This document shows, one piece after another, positions 47,366-60,560 of a DNA stretch of 64,000 bases. The stretch is from Drosophila persimilis (Eukaryota > Arthropoda > Insecta > Diptera > Drosophilidae), in the NCBI RefSeq assembly GCF_003286085.1, contig NW_020825298.1, positions 5,022,001-5,086,000 on the forward strand. Reading direction: 5' to 3'. The position numbers were made by a program, and so were the translations under genes. The notes beneath the pieces were generated by a model. It was not told the DNA's origin and made no database searches. It saw nothing but the letters and a program-made list of their open reading frames with translations. Position 1 is the stretch's first letter. Each line of letters starts with the position of its first letter.

Positions 47366-50300
47366 TTCTGCGGTTTTTTTTTCTGAAATGCTTCTGGGAT
47401 GTGTCGGATCTGCGAACTTGATCTCCAATCTGAGGTTAATCCTATCTATGGCTTATCCAACCTTGAGGCTGAAACAGACGGAAAATCTATTATATTTATC
47501 TGATATTTTGTTCTGTTTGTAATTTGATTAGCGCAGAAAGCAGCGGCGGAGGTCTTTTCATTAGCATTTTTGCATTTTTATAATCTATAATTTAACGTAT
47601 GCTGTTTTTATTTACACTTTTGTAAACCGGTATGAAAGCGTGGCCCCTCAACGTGACAAGTGCTAATATGTTACTAAAGCTGCTTTATTTGTTTCAGATT
47701 TTCTATATACTCTACTTAGTAAATATGTAAATGAAGGTGCAGGTGGAATTTGTACAGTTTTTCCTTTATTTAAACTAGGTCAAAAGTCGAGGAGGAAATT
47801 TTTTCATCTAAAAAACATCCTTGATCCTTGAAATCTTTGCAGGCTTAGAATTGTTCTAAAAGCTGAGATATTACACAATTTTTTTTTAGAATATTCCATA
47901 TATGTATATAGAAATTGCTCTCAAAACACAATCGTTTAACTATTTTTTCGTATAAAGCTGTTACAAAAATACTTTTTTGGAATCTGTGTAACAGAGGAAT
48001 ACTTCTTGAAGATCTTAACCACACATATCATATTTTATCTTTGTTCTTGAAAATAATCTACATAATTCCACACATTTATTTCATAAATACTCGAAGTTGA
48101 TATTTTCCATTTCCTTAATTCTTTGCACACTTAAAAATGTAGGCCTAGAAGTTTATTCACCTTCAACAAATCAATTTGATAAACTGCCACAATATTTGTA
48201 TATATTTATATTCATACGTAATATTACAAAACACGCAATTATTCACACACAATCGGATTGATGTAAAGATTATTATATGTATGTCGATTGTAAAGAGCGA
48301 CTGGCGAATGGGGAACTTGACGCGGTCACCGTCGAGATGAATCTGAAAACTCGTATTCAATATTTCAAAAAACGTTGATTTTTCAAAAAGACTCAGCTCA
48401 GCCAGAGAGAGAAAATGAGAGAATCAGAGAGAGAGAAAGATTGCGGGAGAGAATGAAACGCCCCACAGGCGGCAGCAAATAAGAAAAACTTCCGTCACAC
48501 GATCGTCTGCTCGGGGCCGGGTCGGGGTCTTGAAGCCCCCTTTTGCATTGAAAGATGGGGAAAATAACTCTCCGCGAGAGAGAGAGAGAGAGATGATGTT
48601 ACAAGGTAAGTGCATTGATAAGGTCCGGCTCCAGTTGGCTTACTGCTTGGTTCTTAGCCGAGAAAAAAAAACAATATGGAATCCAAATCGAAGCCGGCTA
48701 TCTACCGCCTTTAACCGGTTCAAGCCGCTGTGACGTCACTGGAACCCAGACAACAAAAGACTTTGCTCAACCGAAATGACATCTCATTAGCCGACATTAA
48801 CCCCATTTGAATACCTGCTTCCGAATGGTTCCCTTCCCACCCCAAAATAATTAGCAGGTGAATCCCCATTACTTGTTGATTGTTTTATTAGGAGAATCCT
48901 AGGCACAGACCTGCTAGAGAGCGTTGCTTCTTCCGGAGGTCGCTCCAAAACACTGCTATTCTCAATATGTTTTTCCCGCCCTCTTATCAGCTTTGGGGAT
49001 TAGTTAAAACTGGTATTTACCTCCAAAAACTCAGTTGTGTTGGTTTGGTCTAGTGCCAGACACCAAGACTCTGATTCTTAATTGAGGAAAACATTAAAGA
49101 GATAGATGCCAGAGTGATTGAGATTCAGAGTGTGCGGAGTACACGCCTGGCTTATCATCTGTCCTAGTTCAGGGCGGTTTCAGTTTCACAATAACATTTT
49201 CTTGAGTCATCGCTGCAAGTGCCTCTTAACATTTAATTTAATTCATTTCTCTTCGGTTCTTTATTCATTCATTTCGGTTTCTGCAAGCCATGCAAGCCAT
49301 GCAACTACTTATGTAAATTTGAAATTTTCCACTCTGCCCAACGAAATGAGATCCGTGGTCAACCGACTCAGTTGCCGGTTTCAGCCAGTTCGAAGCGGTT
49401 CACAGGTAAAGCGCTTGGATTTATGACGCGATCGTTTGGACATAAAAGAGTGGAAAATTTGCTTGTAAAAATGGAAAGTGAAAGGAAATTGAGGAAATTT
49501 GAAAAGTGTATAAGAAAAGGGTGGATTTAAAGAATCGTCCCTTTCAAAAACTATCCATAAAACACTAGTTCAAAGAGTGAAAATTATTTTAGTTAATAGT
49601 AAATTATTCAAGTAAAAAATACTCTATCAAGGTCATCCATTGGATTTACTTTTATTAATTAGTTTATTCGAAGAATGTTCAAATATTCCCTATTATTTTT
49701 GTTTACTCACACTAAATGTCACTTTAAACGTAACTTTGCCGTCTGTAAATACTTTTGAAACACTCAAATAGCGAAATACCTCAACCGACAGTAGACAGTA
49801 AGCGGAACCAAACGCATGCAAATCGAACGTGTAACTAAATTCTAGAAAGAGTGTTGTGTTGTCATTGGCTTTGGGGCAAATGGCATTGAGATCGCATCGA
49901 TCCATGGAAAATCAGCTGTTCTCTAAGTACTGAAACACACACAAAATTGTATTGCGTTATTGGTGGGTCAGACTTTGGATTCGGATTATGAAAACAGATT
50001 CTTGTTTGTTGGAACCGGTTTGGTTTGAATTTGAATCAGCCAAGTGCTTGTCTGTCTGTCTGGAGAGGTAACGACCCTACCCTCCCCCTTTATTGCCCCC
50101 ACCGAGCATTTAATTGTCGCATTTAATTTCCAGATTAATTGTAATAAAAAAAAACAAAATAAATGGGCTTCCCCTTAACAAAATAAACCAATTCAAATGA
50201 GAGGGAACCAAATTTGAGCTGTTCAAAAAAGGGGGAACTTTTTCAAAATCAAAAACCCAGTATAAACTTAACCCTGTTTTTTTAAAGTTAGATTAAAGCT

Positions 50301-52197
50301 TTTAGTCGGGTTTCACTGATTGAAAGCTTTGGATTAGAAAGCTTAGAATGTGCTTAGAAAGCTTTCATTTTATGTACTCTGAGAATTCGGGTCCGTTGGG
50401 TATTTAAATACCCATGAAAATGATAAACTATAAACTATAATTTTCGCGCGGACCAGACATGGAAAACTTACAAACAGCATCCCAGAATTAACAGCAATAC
50501 CATAAATACCTATTGGATCTTTTGTCTTTCTATCAACTACTATGCCTTTCAAGGCAAACATATCAAAGTTTCATATAAATCGAGTACGAGCCGTCTAGGA
50601 GCAGCCCTTAATGGGTTATACGTACTTTAACCCTACGACAAAACTGCTTCCCACTTTACGTACATCTATTTATAGCTACAGCATCAATTGGAGGAGAGTG
50701 ACAAAAAAAAAAACCAGACTGAGAAGTGAGAAGAGATCTCAAGGAGAACTAGTGTGCTCCCAAAGGGCAAACCCCTGAATCAATCTCCCCATGGCTTCTT
50801 TAATTTTCGCGCTGATTGGGGCACAAAGGCAGGCAGAGTCCAAGCCAAAATGCTCCGCAAAAATAAGAATAAGCTGATAAAGTGAGAATGAGTGAGAGAA
50901 AGCGAGATACGAGAGACGAGACGAGACCCCTAATTCAATTGGCCAGCGGCTTGGGGCCACAATTTGTGAGACTTTTTGATAAGCTCGAAGAGGAAGCCTG
51001 CGATTAAGCTTAATTAATGCACTAGGCTGATTTATGCTTAGCTTATGATCGTACACGATCATTTACACGTACGTATAGTGCATACTTATATGAGGTCTTG
51101 GGCCATTCACGTGTGCCTCTTTATTGAGTGTCTGGACGGCCGGTTGAAGTGGCGCTCAGGGTTAGGCCATGGGGTTCAGTGCAGTCACTTCGCTTAATTG
51201 CAGGCTGAAATTAGTTGAGAGTCTCTCGGCAAAGTAAGCTGCAAAATTAGAATTAATTAGGACATATTTGAATGAAAGTTATGAATATGAAAATGTGTTG
51301 GAGTGGGAAAACGAGAATGGGAGCATCAATGAGAAAGAACTCGGGGTTTTTCTAGGAAGATCTGTTGTGGTTCTAGCTGCAGTTTTTTTTTGTAGGTCCA
51401 AGAGTGCTATTGAAACGTTTTAGCTATTCAAAGGAAAAGTTTACAATGCCAATACACAATACACTTCTCTTGTACAAAGAAATCAATTCTCCAGGAAGGA
51501 GCCAAGAGGTCACTCATATACATATACGATTATCAATGAAATTTTGGTCATTTATTTAGGCTGAAAATTGTATTCCATAACCCCTACCCATGCTGGTCAG
51601 TGTAGCCCCAGAACCATTTGCACTTGCGGCTCTTTCGGGGCTCGGCTCCTTCCCTGCCTCCCCTGTGCAGCAGCCACACACTCAAAACCGAAAGAAAGAG
51701 GACGCAGCGCCGCGTCGCGCACTCAAAAAGCTTCCCGCGAAAGCTTTGGGGCTAGATGGGGTCGGTCTCCATCTACAGCTCCAGCTGCCAGCTGCCTCCA
51801 CATACGAAACGAATCATTCGTGCTACATTTGTCGTGTGGAGCTGCCTGCTGCCTGCTGCCGGATTCGCCCAGTCGTTTGTCAACCGTTTGTCAGCGTTTG
51901 CCGTGTGCGCCGTGAGCGCTTGTTTTTTGCACAAGAGTCAGCAGGGAAAATAATTTAATACAATCGTTTTGTGTGTAGAGATAGCATCAGGAGCCGTGAA
52001 TTGAGTCGAATCTGAAGCTCAATTGAACAAAAAGAGAAAAGAACGAACGAATCAATTTCGCTAAATTACTTTGTGCCCACAACTAAATAGTCGAGTTCCG
52101 AGTCGAAGTGCGTCACGTCCCTTCTGGCTGTGTGTTTCAATTGGAAGAGCATCATCATCATCGTAGAATTGACAACAATTAAAAGAATCGAATAAAA
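47366..52197. promoter_or_regulatory. 4.8-kb divergent intergenic region between two Ly6 paralogues
   Basis: No coding exon is recognised. It contains GA microsatellites (about 48,405-48,440 and 48,577-48,593), several poly-A/T tracts and a GAGAC/GAGAG stretch near 50,885-50,925. The last few hundred bases should hold the promoter and 5' UTR of the 52.2-kb gene. Confidence 0.45.
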
Positions 52198-55100
52198 ATG
52201 CAGTACATCTATGTGATTAGTGCGCTGATTCTGGCCGTAGCCGTGCAGCAAGGTAAAAGGATACCATACCAAATGGAACACTCCCACAAAAACCATACCA
52301 TCCTCCAACTTATTCGTAGAGTAGATAATACCATAGCCAGCGGAAGCCCTTATATCGCGATTACGATTACATAATAAGCGATTCACTCTGCCGCAGAGAG
52401 CGGTAGAGATAGAGAGAGTGAGAGAGAGAGAAAGAGAGACCATTGGGTGGGGGCAATGAATTGGGGAGAGCTTGTGGCGCCGTCTTGACGCCACCAAGGA
52501 GTATCTAAGCCGGCCGCCATGGCGCCTTTTTGTCCATCACATCACAGCACACACACCCCGACACGACTTGCACGCACGCACACTCCCCTTCCGAGTAGTA
52601 AGAGCATTTTTGCATTCCAATAGATACATATATCGTGTATCGTGTGTAAGGTTCCTTTCAGTGAGTCTCGGTCTCGGTCCCGTCTCTCTCTATCTCTCTC
52701 TTCTCAAAGCCCTGGGCAAAAACTGAACTTTTTTCTCTACTTCATTTGTTGGCGGCTCTCTTTCACAGCGCACAGCTTTTTCCCCCAAAAAGGAGCTAGG
52801 GCATTGTCTTTAAGGGTTGTTGTCCTGACACCCCACCAAAATTTGACACCTCTACTATCTCTGGATACAAGTTGTAAAGTCCCCCCAAACTGTCATTAAA
52901 ATAACTCAAATGACAGGCCTAATTACTCTACATTTCCGTTGGCTCTTCCTGCCTTCTTTTTTCAAAAGTGGATCAAATTTTCCCCCCGTTTTCCTATGTC
53001 GACATGTGTATATGTGTGTGCAAGTATAATGTAGGACATGCGCACTCTATTTGGCCAAGAGTCCGGCCAGGGGCCAAATGCAGTAATCCCATATCCCCAA
53101 AGTCGTCTTACATAAAGGGAATCTTCAAGTCGATATGACTGAAGAAAGCGGAAATCTGTGTGTTTTGTAAACAACCCAATAGATCCCTCATTCTTGGTTA
53201 TACCCAAAAATATAGATACATATTCGTTCAAGTATACTATACGTGCAATGCAATCAATGCAATTGCATCTATGGCTATTTATAAACTATAACAAACCTTA
53301 ATTTGTCATGACTAACAGTACGAACAGTGGAAACTTTTAAAGCTTTTATGGCAAGAAAATTTCTAAATGAATATTTAATGGACGGAAAATGCTTGAACTG
53401 TCTGAAAATCGACACAAAATGTTCCATTAAGGGTATTTAATTGATTAATTGATGGGTTGATTTGATTGCCAATAAGTCATTCAGGATTTCAGTCATTAAA
53501 GTCATACAAATTTTATTGCATGGATTGCATGATGATATCTTCGTTCGAGATGTTCTCAAACTATTAATTCCAACAGAGTTGAGATAGATCGTATGATAAA
53601 GATGATAGAGACTTGTAGCTCTAACAGATGTAGTTAGAAATACAAGCTTCTGGGCCTATTCATTGATGTTTCAGAGACTCACTCATTCAATCTATCGAAT
53701 AGACAACCCTATAGGATGAGCTATACCCTACCATTTTAAATCAATATACTTCTAAAACAAAAGATTCCTTATAGCCCACAGGGTGTATACTCCTTCTACT
53801 ACTTTCCTTTCTATTGTTCGCCCATCAGCTGCACTGCCTAAAAGCAGGCATTATTCCGCTATGGCCACTTTGCTTATGTAACCCAGATTGGGTGAGAAGT
53901 ATAGTAGCAGTAGGAGGCGGAGGAGGAGGAGGAGGAGTAGCAAAGTTATTGGAGTCCATTAACAATGTCTGCTGTGGTTTCAATTAGCAATCGCCTCTGA
54001 AGAGACTCGCAGTATGGCACTAATGGAGGCGTCGCTTCATCACTGGCATCTCAACCGTTTCCGTGCCATTGTGCCATTTTTGGCACACAGTGTGAAGCAA
54101 AAGCGCATCACAAGTTGCATCATTGTAGATGAAGAGGGCACTGTAGAGAGCAGTAGAGACAACATTTTGGATCTGTATATTCCGAAGATTAAATAATGCG
54201 AATCTCGTGTCGCGCACGACCTTAAATTCAATTTAGCTAAGGCAGCAACACAACCATCAAAAGTACTATAAAGATCTCTTTATATAGAAGAATCTGTGCT
54301 GTGTGTATCATTTGCCCTGACAACGTCTGATATTTGTTTATATGCTATTTGCTATTATTTTCTCTGCTTTTTTTTATCAAACTATTAAGGTTAAACGTAT
54401 GCTAGGAATGGAAAATTTCTAATTGGCATTAACTTGGTTGCTTTGTGGTCAATTAAGTGGAACACTGAGTGCCACCAGAAGGCAATATTCCCAGCAAGGC
54501 AGGAATATTGTATTAGCAAAGGTATATGGGTGCCATTAGCTAATAGGAGGGGGAAATTTTCCCAACAGGATGCATAAATGCAATTATGGAAATCAAATCA
54601 ATTCTGTACCAGAGAAAAGTAGAGGAAAGGTTCTGTCTTATTTGAATGACATCAGTAAAGGGTACCTTTTAAACAGGGAGGAACAGATCCCATCCTTTAT
54701 AACCACTATAACCACTACAACCACTATATACACCCGTTCGTTACTCTTTTTTCCAGGCTATGCCATCAAATGCTTTGTCTGCAATAGCCATAAAGATGCC
54801 AACTGTGCACTGGACATACCGCCAGAGAATTTGCTAAAGGACTGCGATGAGCAGTACTCGTCTCGTGGCAAGGGGATACCCACCTATTGTCGCAAGATCA
54901 CACAGATCATTGAGTTCTCTGTGAACAGCCGTACGTATAGAAAGTACAGCGAAACTGATGAACATTAAATTGAGAGTCTCTTGTTGCAGTGCCCCCAGAT
55001 AGCCGCGTGATACGGACCTGCGGATATCAGAACCAGACCTCGACCAACTATTGCTATTCGCGTGCCGGCTTTGGCGGGCGCCAGGTGGTCTGCTCCTGTG

Positions 55101-55204
55101 ATACGGACAATTGCAATGGCGCTGCCACGATGAGTGCCTCCACGGTGGGTGTGGTGGCCATGGTGGGTCTCCTGCTGGGCGCCTTCCAGTGGCTGCAGCG
55201 TTAG
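52198..55204 (+). CDS. Ly6-like GPI-anchored protein, about 147 aa
   Basis: Exons are 52198-52252 (signal peptide, MQYIYVISALILAVAVQQ), 54757-54930 and 54990-55204. All junctions are in phase 1 with good GT-AG signals, including a strong TTTTTTCCAG acceptor. The fold reads YAIKCFVCNSHKDANCALDI, LLKDCDEQY, PTYCRKITQ, VIRTCGYQNQ, YCYSRAGF and VVCSCDTDNCNGA. A GPI-type hydrophobic tail follows (TVGVVAMVGLLLGAFQW). It is the closest relative of the 44-47 kb gene in this window. From memory it matches D. melanogaster CG7781, which also lies near Mss4, as here. AATAAA words at 55,560 and further downstream could serve as poly(A) signals. The exact molecular role is unknown. Confidence 0.88.
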
Positions 55205-56858
55205 GACGGCCGCAGGAGACGCGAGGAGCCGCCTCAGTTGTGTTTTTTTGGTTTGTTTTTTCGTCGATTCATCATCCAACCAAATGTTTTTTGTTTTCGT
55301 ATTGTTGCTGACTCTTTTTAACTTCTGTGACACTTCTGTGAAACCCGTTGCCGCTTTACCCTCTCACCCTCCCATCAAGATGGTCCACACGTAGAGAGCT
55401 GCCACAGAGCTTGGTAAGAACCGAAAAAAGTTCACGAGAATAAGAAAAACAATCATATCTAATATCTAATGGTGTATCTGTATCATTTGCAGCTCTGTCC
55501 CAGCATGATTTTGTAACATTTTTGAATGGAGAACCGTAAAAAGCTTTATACGAAACATTTAATAAACGAGAGAATTGCTTAAGTTGTAAATGTATATAAA
55601 AAACAAAAAGAGATCATGTTACATTTGGCCAATATAATCGTTCAAATCTATTTTACACAGTATGAATTTTGAAACTAATGTACGAGAATACGAGTATAAT
55701 ATAACGATAAAAACTAAAACCTACCGCAGTTAAAAAGTATTTAAAGAAATCCAATTAAACCAAACGAAATAAAAGTCAAAGGAGGCCCCAAACTAACAGT
55801 AGTAAATAAACTATAAATGTTAACACTCTTTGTCTAAGTTTCTCTATTTTTATTTTCATAAGACTTAAAATTAACAAAAGAAAAACAAACAAAAAATGGA
55901 AGAAAATCTAAAGAAATTTCTAAAAAATTAAACCGCTAAACAAACGAAAAAGTATTTAAATGGCAGCAAAAGCCGTGAAAAAGCATTAAACACACACTTT
56001 ATAGTATAATTAGAAAAGAAGCTAAAGTAAGAATCAAGAAATGAAAATCCCCTAAACCCAAAACCATACCCATTCCTAGAATAGTTGAAGCACGCTTAAA
56101 GGACACCACACAGCCAGAGGCCAAGCGAAAACCACGCCCCCATCTAACGCACTCCCCAAAACGAAAAAAAAGAAAATAAAAACACTCGTTGTTGTAACCA
56201 ACTGCCAAAAACGGAAAACTTTGAGAATCGATTCATCTACCACATAGGAGGAGGAGCAGGAGGAGGAATAGGAGGACACCGACACCAAACCCACAATGGA
56301 GCCACCTCCCGGCTAAAGGCATCCCCACATCCCACATAAAAAAGGAACCAACATTATGGGACATCCACATCCAAGTAGTAGAACGAATGCAAATGTGCAA
56401 AAGTTTTGTCCATTGTAGAGATAAATGCAAGAAAATAAAAATAATAAAATAAATGTATGTTAAACGTTACAGAAACCAACCAAAGCAACAAATACATCAT
56501 TTTTAGTTCAAAATAGCAAAATAACAGTTTATAGTGACAATTTTTTAGTTAATTAAGAAAGAATCTCCTCTAAAAATGCAATATTTATAATGCAATAAAA
56601 TTGTAAAATGTTTAAAGTGAAAAACAATAAATATGAATACAAAAACTAGGTGTCTTTCCGTGTTGCCCAGGCCAGGGATTGCTTAAAATACAGTGATAAT
56701 ACATGTATATTTAACAGCTCTTCTGCGGCACATCTTACAAAACGCACTGATATATAATACACACTTTTTAATGGGCCTTTGCGGACAGTTAAAAGTTAAA
56801 AGCAATGTGCGTTCAATGATAAATGAAGCCTTGAAATCTTAGCTACAAAGTCTGCCAC
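55205..56858. other. 3' flank/UTR of the Ly6 gene and convergent 3' end of Mss4
   Basis: Very A-rich DNA on the plus strand with many AATAAA words (for example about 55,560, 55,769, 56,451, 56,595 and 56,626). This is consistent with a long or alternatively ended 3' UTR. No coding exon was seen. Confidence 0.5.
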
Positions 56859-57282
56859 CTAGTCCGTATGCACCACCCGCTTGAGGGCCAGGTAACAATG
56901 CTTTGTGCTCAGCTCGTGATAGCCCACGGGTCCACGTTCGCAGTCGGCACACACCAGAAACTTCTTGCCATCCACAGTGTGGGAGAAGCCTATGTTCTCG
57001 AACGTCAGCATATCCTTCACCAGCCAGAAGTGCTTCAAGGGCTCAGTGTTTAGGTTGTCCGCCGTCCTGTCCTGCTTTTGCACCATCAGCGGAACATCTA
57101 TCTGGCAGAACAGCTTAAGCATTAGAATATCTTAATCATGGATGCGTGCCGGCACTTACCTCCTGCTCGCTGTAGCTCCCCTCGCGCGCCTTCAGCATTA
57201 AACTGTTGCAGAACTGGCATCGCACATTGGTTTTATTTTTTCCATCAGCTATTTGATCGGAAATAGTGGCCTCTTCAGTCAT
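56859..57282 (-). CDS. Mss4: Mss4/RABIF family guanine-nucleotide-release factor, 121 aa
   Basis: Exons are 57282-57160 and 57101-56859, joined in phase 0 across a 58-bp intron. This is a zinc-binding chaperone-like factor for exocytic Rab GTPases (Mss4/DSS4 family). The protein has the first zinc pair in VRCQFCNSLML and the second in FLVCADCERGPVGYHE. The family core FWLVKDMLTFENIGFSH lies between them, and the C-terminus is YLALKRVVH. The length matches the roughly 120-residue family. I chose the acceptor at TGCCAG|ATAGATG because it has a good pyrimidine tract and keeps the frame. A perfect motif 1 (GGTCACACT on the minus strand, 57341-57333) lies about 50 bases upstream of the start codon. 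Confidence 0.92.
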
Positions 57283-57332
57283 GTTTTAAATTTTTTTGGG
57301 TTTTTGTTTTCTTATGAATGTATACAAATTGG

Positions 57333-57341
57333 AGTGTGACC
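57333..57341 (-). promoter_or_regulatory. core promoter motif 1 (GGTCACACT) upstream of Mss4
   Basis: A perfect match to the Drosophila housekeeping core promoter motif 1 (bound by M1BP) in the sense orientation for Mss4, about 50 bases before its ATG. It is followed by AAATATACCGAAAATATAC on the plus strand, part of a composite word shared with the Swip-1/EMC5 promoter. Confidence 0.7.
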
Positions 57342-57629
57342 CTCAAAAGTAAAACGAAATATACCGAAAATATACTGACCAATTACTGACCAAAACCAAT
57401 AAGTTGTGAACTCATAATTTTATCCGATTCGTAAATCAATTTCCTACAAGACTGGCTAATTTTAAATTCTCATCTTAATTGCATCTTCATTGTTGCATTG
57501 GCTAGTCCACAACGCGTCTTTAAATAAACTGTAAAATTCTATGAAAACATTGCAAGGTGTGTGAGCTGGACATGGTGGCAAAAAATATACCGTAAATATA
57601 CCGATGTGAAAATATTTGTATTAACACTA

Positions 57630-59556
57630 CTGAAACTTATTTGAGATTCCGTTCAACAGTTCGAATCCTCACGATCCTAGAAGAGTTAGTCCTTCACCGA
57701 TCTGACTCTATTTATCTGAGATAAAGCCTTTCGAAGGTTTTGATTTTGCATTTCATTAGAATACTGGTTTTTCCGTAGGCTATATTCCCGCTATCCGGCA
57801 CCCGATCGGAGAGCGGCATGTCTTTTCGTGATCGGGAGAGTCCTGCCAGTCGATTTCAATCGGAAAATCGGACATCCATTTTTTCACGATTTTCGCAAAA
57901 AATCATGATGGTTACATCATTAAATTTGCCAAAAATCGGCCCCATTTTCGGAGTCGAGATTTTGATACAGTTCGGCAGTCTGGATTCTCCCGATCCTGGG
58001 AGAGTTGGTCCCGCAGCGATCCGGCCCTATTCGTCTGAGATATAGCCTCCCGAATATTTGGATTTTGCATTTCATTAGAATACTGGTTTTTCCGTAGGCT
58101 ATATTTCCGCTATCCGTCAGCCGATCGGAGTGCGGCATGTCTTTTCGTGATCGGGAGAGTCCTGTCAGTCCTGCCCATTTTCGGAGTCGAGATTTTGATA
58201 CAGTTCGGCAGTCTGGATTCTCCCGATCCTGGGAGAGTTGGTCCTGCAGCGATCTGGCCGTATTTGTCTGAGATATAGCCTCCCGAATATTTGGATTTTG
58301 CATTTCGTTAGAATACTGGTTTTTTCTGCACGTTATATTTCCGCTATCCGTCAGCCGATCGGAGAGTGGCATGTCTTTTCGTGATCGGGAGAGTCCTGCC
58401 AATCGACTGCAATCGGAAAATCGGACATCCATTTTTTCACGATTTTCGCAAAAAATCATGATGGTTACATCATTAAATTTGCCAAAAATCGGCCCCATTT
58501 TCGGAGTCGAGATTTTGATACAGTTCGGCAGTCTGGATTCTCCCGATCCTGGGAGAGTTGGTCCTGCAGCGATCCGGCCCTATTCGTCTGAGATATAGCC
58601 TCCCGAATATTTGGATTTTGCATTTCATTAGAATACTGGTTTTTCCGTAGGCTATATTTCCGCTATCCGTCAGCCGAACGGAGAGCGGCATGTCTTTTCG
58701 TGATCGGGAGAGTCCTGCCAATCGACTGCTATCGGAAAAAGGGACATCTATTTTTTCACGATTTTCGCAAAAAATCATGATGGTTACATCATTAAAATTG
58801 CCAAAAATCGGCCCCATTTTCGGAGTCGAGATTTTGATACAGTTCGGCAGTCTGGATTCTCCCGATCCTGGGAGAGTTGGTCCTGCAGCGATCTGGCCGT
58901 ATTTGTCTGAGATATAGCCTCCCGAATATTTGGATTTTGCATTTCGTTAGAATACTGGTTTTTTCTGCACGTTATATTTCCGCTATCCGTCAGCCGATCG
59001 GAGTGCGGCATGTCTTTTCGTGATCGGGAGAGTCCTGCCAATCGACTGCAATCGGAAAATCGGACATCCATTTTTTCACGATTTTCGCAAAAAATCATGA
59101 TGGTTACATCATTAAATTTGCCAAAAATCGGCCCCATTTTCGGAGTCGAGATTTTGATACAGTTCGGCAGTCTGGATTCTCCCTATCCTGGTAGAGTTGG
59201 TCCTGCAGCGATCTGGCCGTATTTGTCTGAGATATAGCCTCCCGAATATTTGGATTTTGCATTTCGTTAGAATACTGGTTTTTTCTGCACGTTATATTTC
59301 CGCTATCCGTCAGCCGATCGGAGAGTGGCATGTCTTTTCGTGATCGGGAGAGTCCTGCCAATCGACTGCAATCGGAAAATCGGACATCCATTTTTTCACG
59401 ATTTTCGCAAAAAATCATGATGGTTACATCATTAAATTTGCCAAAAATCGGCCCCATTTTCGGAGTCGAGATTTTGATACAGTTCGGCAGTCTGGATTCT
59501 CCCGATCCTGGGAGAGTTGGTCCTGCATCGATCTGGCCCTATTCGTCTAAGATATA
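57630..59556 (+). repeat. ~320-bp satellite array, left arm
   Basis: Tandem units recur at about 320 bp. The landmark ATGTCTTTTCGTGATCGGGA occurs at 57818, 58138, 58371, 58690, 59010 and 59330. The second unit lacks about 87 bp. A diverged unit at about 57,640-57,775 marks the left edge. Units share CGATTTTCGCAAAAAATCAT and GGATTCTCCCGATCCTGGGA. Repeated short frames in the units (75 and 117 codons) are a by-product of the repeat and have no protein motif. Confidence 0.95.
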
Positions 59557-59622
59557 GCCCTCCGAAGATTTGCATATCATTTAAATACTGTTACTTTAAT
59601 TAACCCTTCCTTTCATTTTAGC

Positions 59623-60115
59623 AGCTCGCAACCTCCGGTGGCTAGAAATACCTTCTGCGTGCCTGTGGTCACCGATTTGCCCACCATTGTTTACCAGGGG
59701 CATCACCAGTCCAGAAGAGCGATTGTGCGCTCGATGACGTCTATCTACTCCAGGCGCCTCACCGGCAGACATCGTGAACCCCCGGTGGCTCCAGCGTACA
59801 GGGACATGATTCCTGTCCACTCACAAAACAGAGTACAATCCCAGGATTACAGCAGGAAAGAAGCGCACCCCTGCAAGATCCTGACCAAACAAGCCATCTT
59901 CATCCTTCGACCTGGCCATCGACAACAAGGACTTTGACAAAGGCAATCAAGGGAAGGCTACGCGGGCTACTAGACTCTAGATAGATATCGTTGTTGTTAG
60001 TTTTTAAGGATATCTGTACGCGTCCATATGTATATTGAGATAGTAGATACAAATTAGTTCCACTTGTATATTTATGTATACTAAGCTAAGTTATGATGAA
60101 TAAAACTATTGAAAA
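59623..60115 (+). pseudogene. captured 3'-terminal exon with 3' UTR (left copy)
   Basis: A pyrimidine tract and TTTTAG (about 59,607-59,622) look like an intron 3' end. They are followed by an open frame to a TGA at about 59,935-59,937. The frame encodes about 104 residues, including PPVARNTFCVPVVTDLPTIV, YQGHHQSRRAIVRSMTSIYS and RDMIPVHSQN. About 160 bases later there is an AATAAA (60,100-60,105). Together this looks like the last exon of a normal gene. Mss4 is on the opposite strand and only satellite DNA lies upstream, so this copy has no visible partner exons. I do not recognise the protein. Confidence 0.6.
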
Positions 60116-60224
60116 ATTATCCTTGTTGTATTCTGTTTTGGGGGAAATATATCGGGGAATTAAGGAAAAAATGGCAGAGAAAATTTAATATTTTTGATTC
60201 TCTAAAATGTCCTTGATCCTTGAA

Positions 60225-60560
60225 AAGGACTCTATCAAATCAGGGACATTTTTTGGATCATAGAGAGCCATCGCACGCCCAGATCGGCCCACAAATAGCC
60301 CAGAAATATAATATGTAGGTTTGGTGATCTTGGAGTCCTTGCCGAAGGATCAGGGAAATTTTTCTGATCACGGCGGGCCATGGCACGCCTCGATCGGGCC
60401 ACAAATAAGGCAGAAAACAAGATATATAGATCTGGAGAAAATATCCTTGATCCTTGTTCCTTTATAAGTAGTCCTTCAGATCAAAGATGTAATTCCGCAC
60501 ACAGGAAGTTGTCGCACGTCCCGTTCGGGCCTCAAATAACGGAGAAAAGAACAAAAGTTG
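60225..60560. repeat. short array of ~120-bp diverged repeats (left arm)
   Basis: Three diverged units share a pattern: GATCA..GGGAC, then a CC/GCC-ATNGCACGCC word, then GATCGG-CCACAAATA, then CAGAAA. They are clearest at about 60,235-60,310, 60,345-60,420 and 60,475-60,550. The mirror copy is at about 60,917-61,252. Confidence 0.7.
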
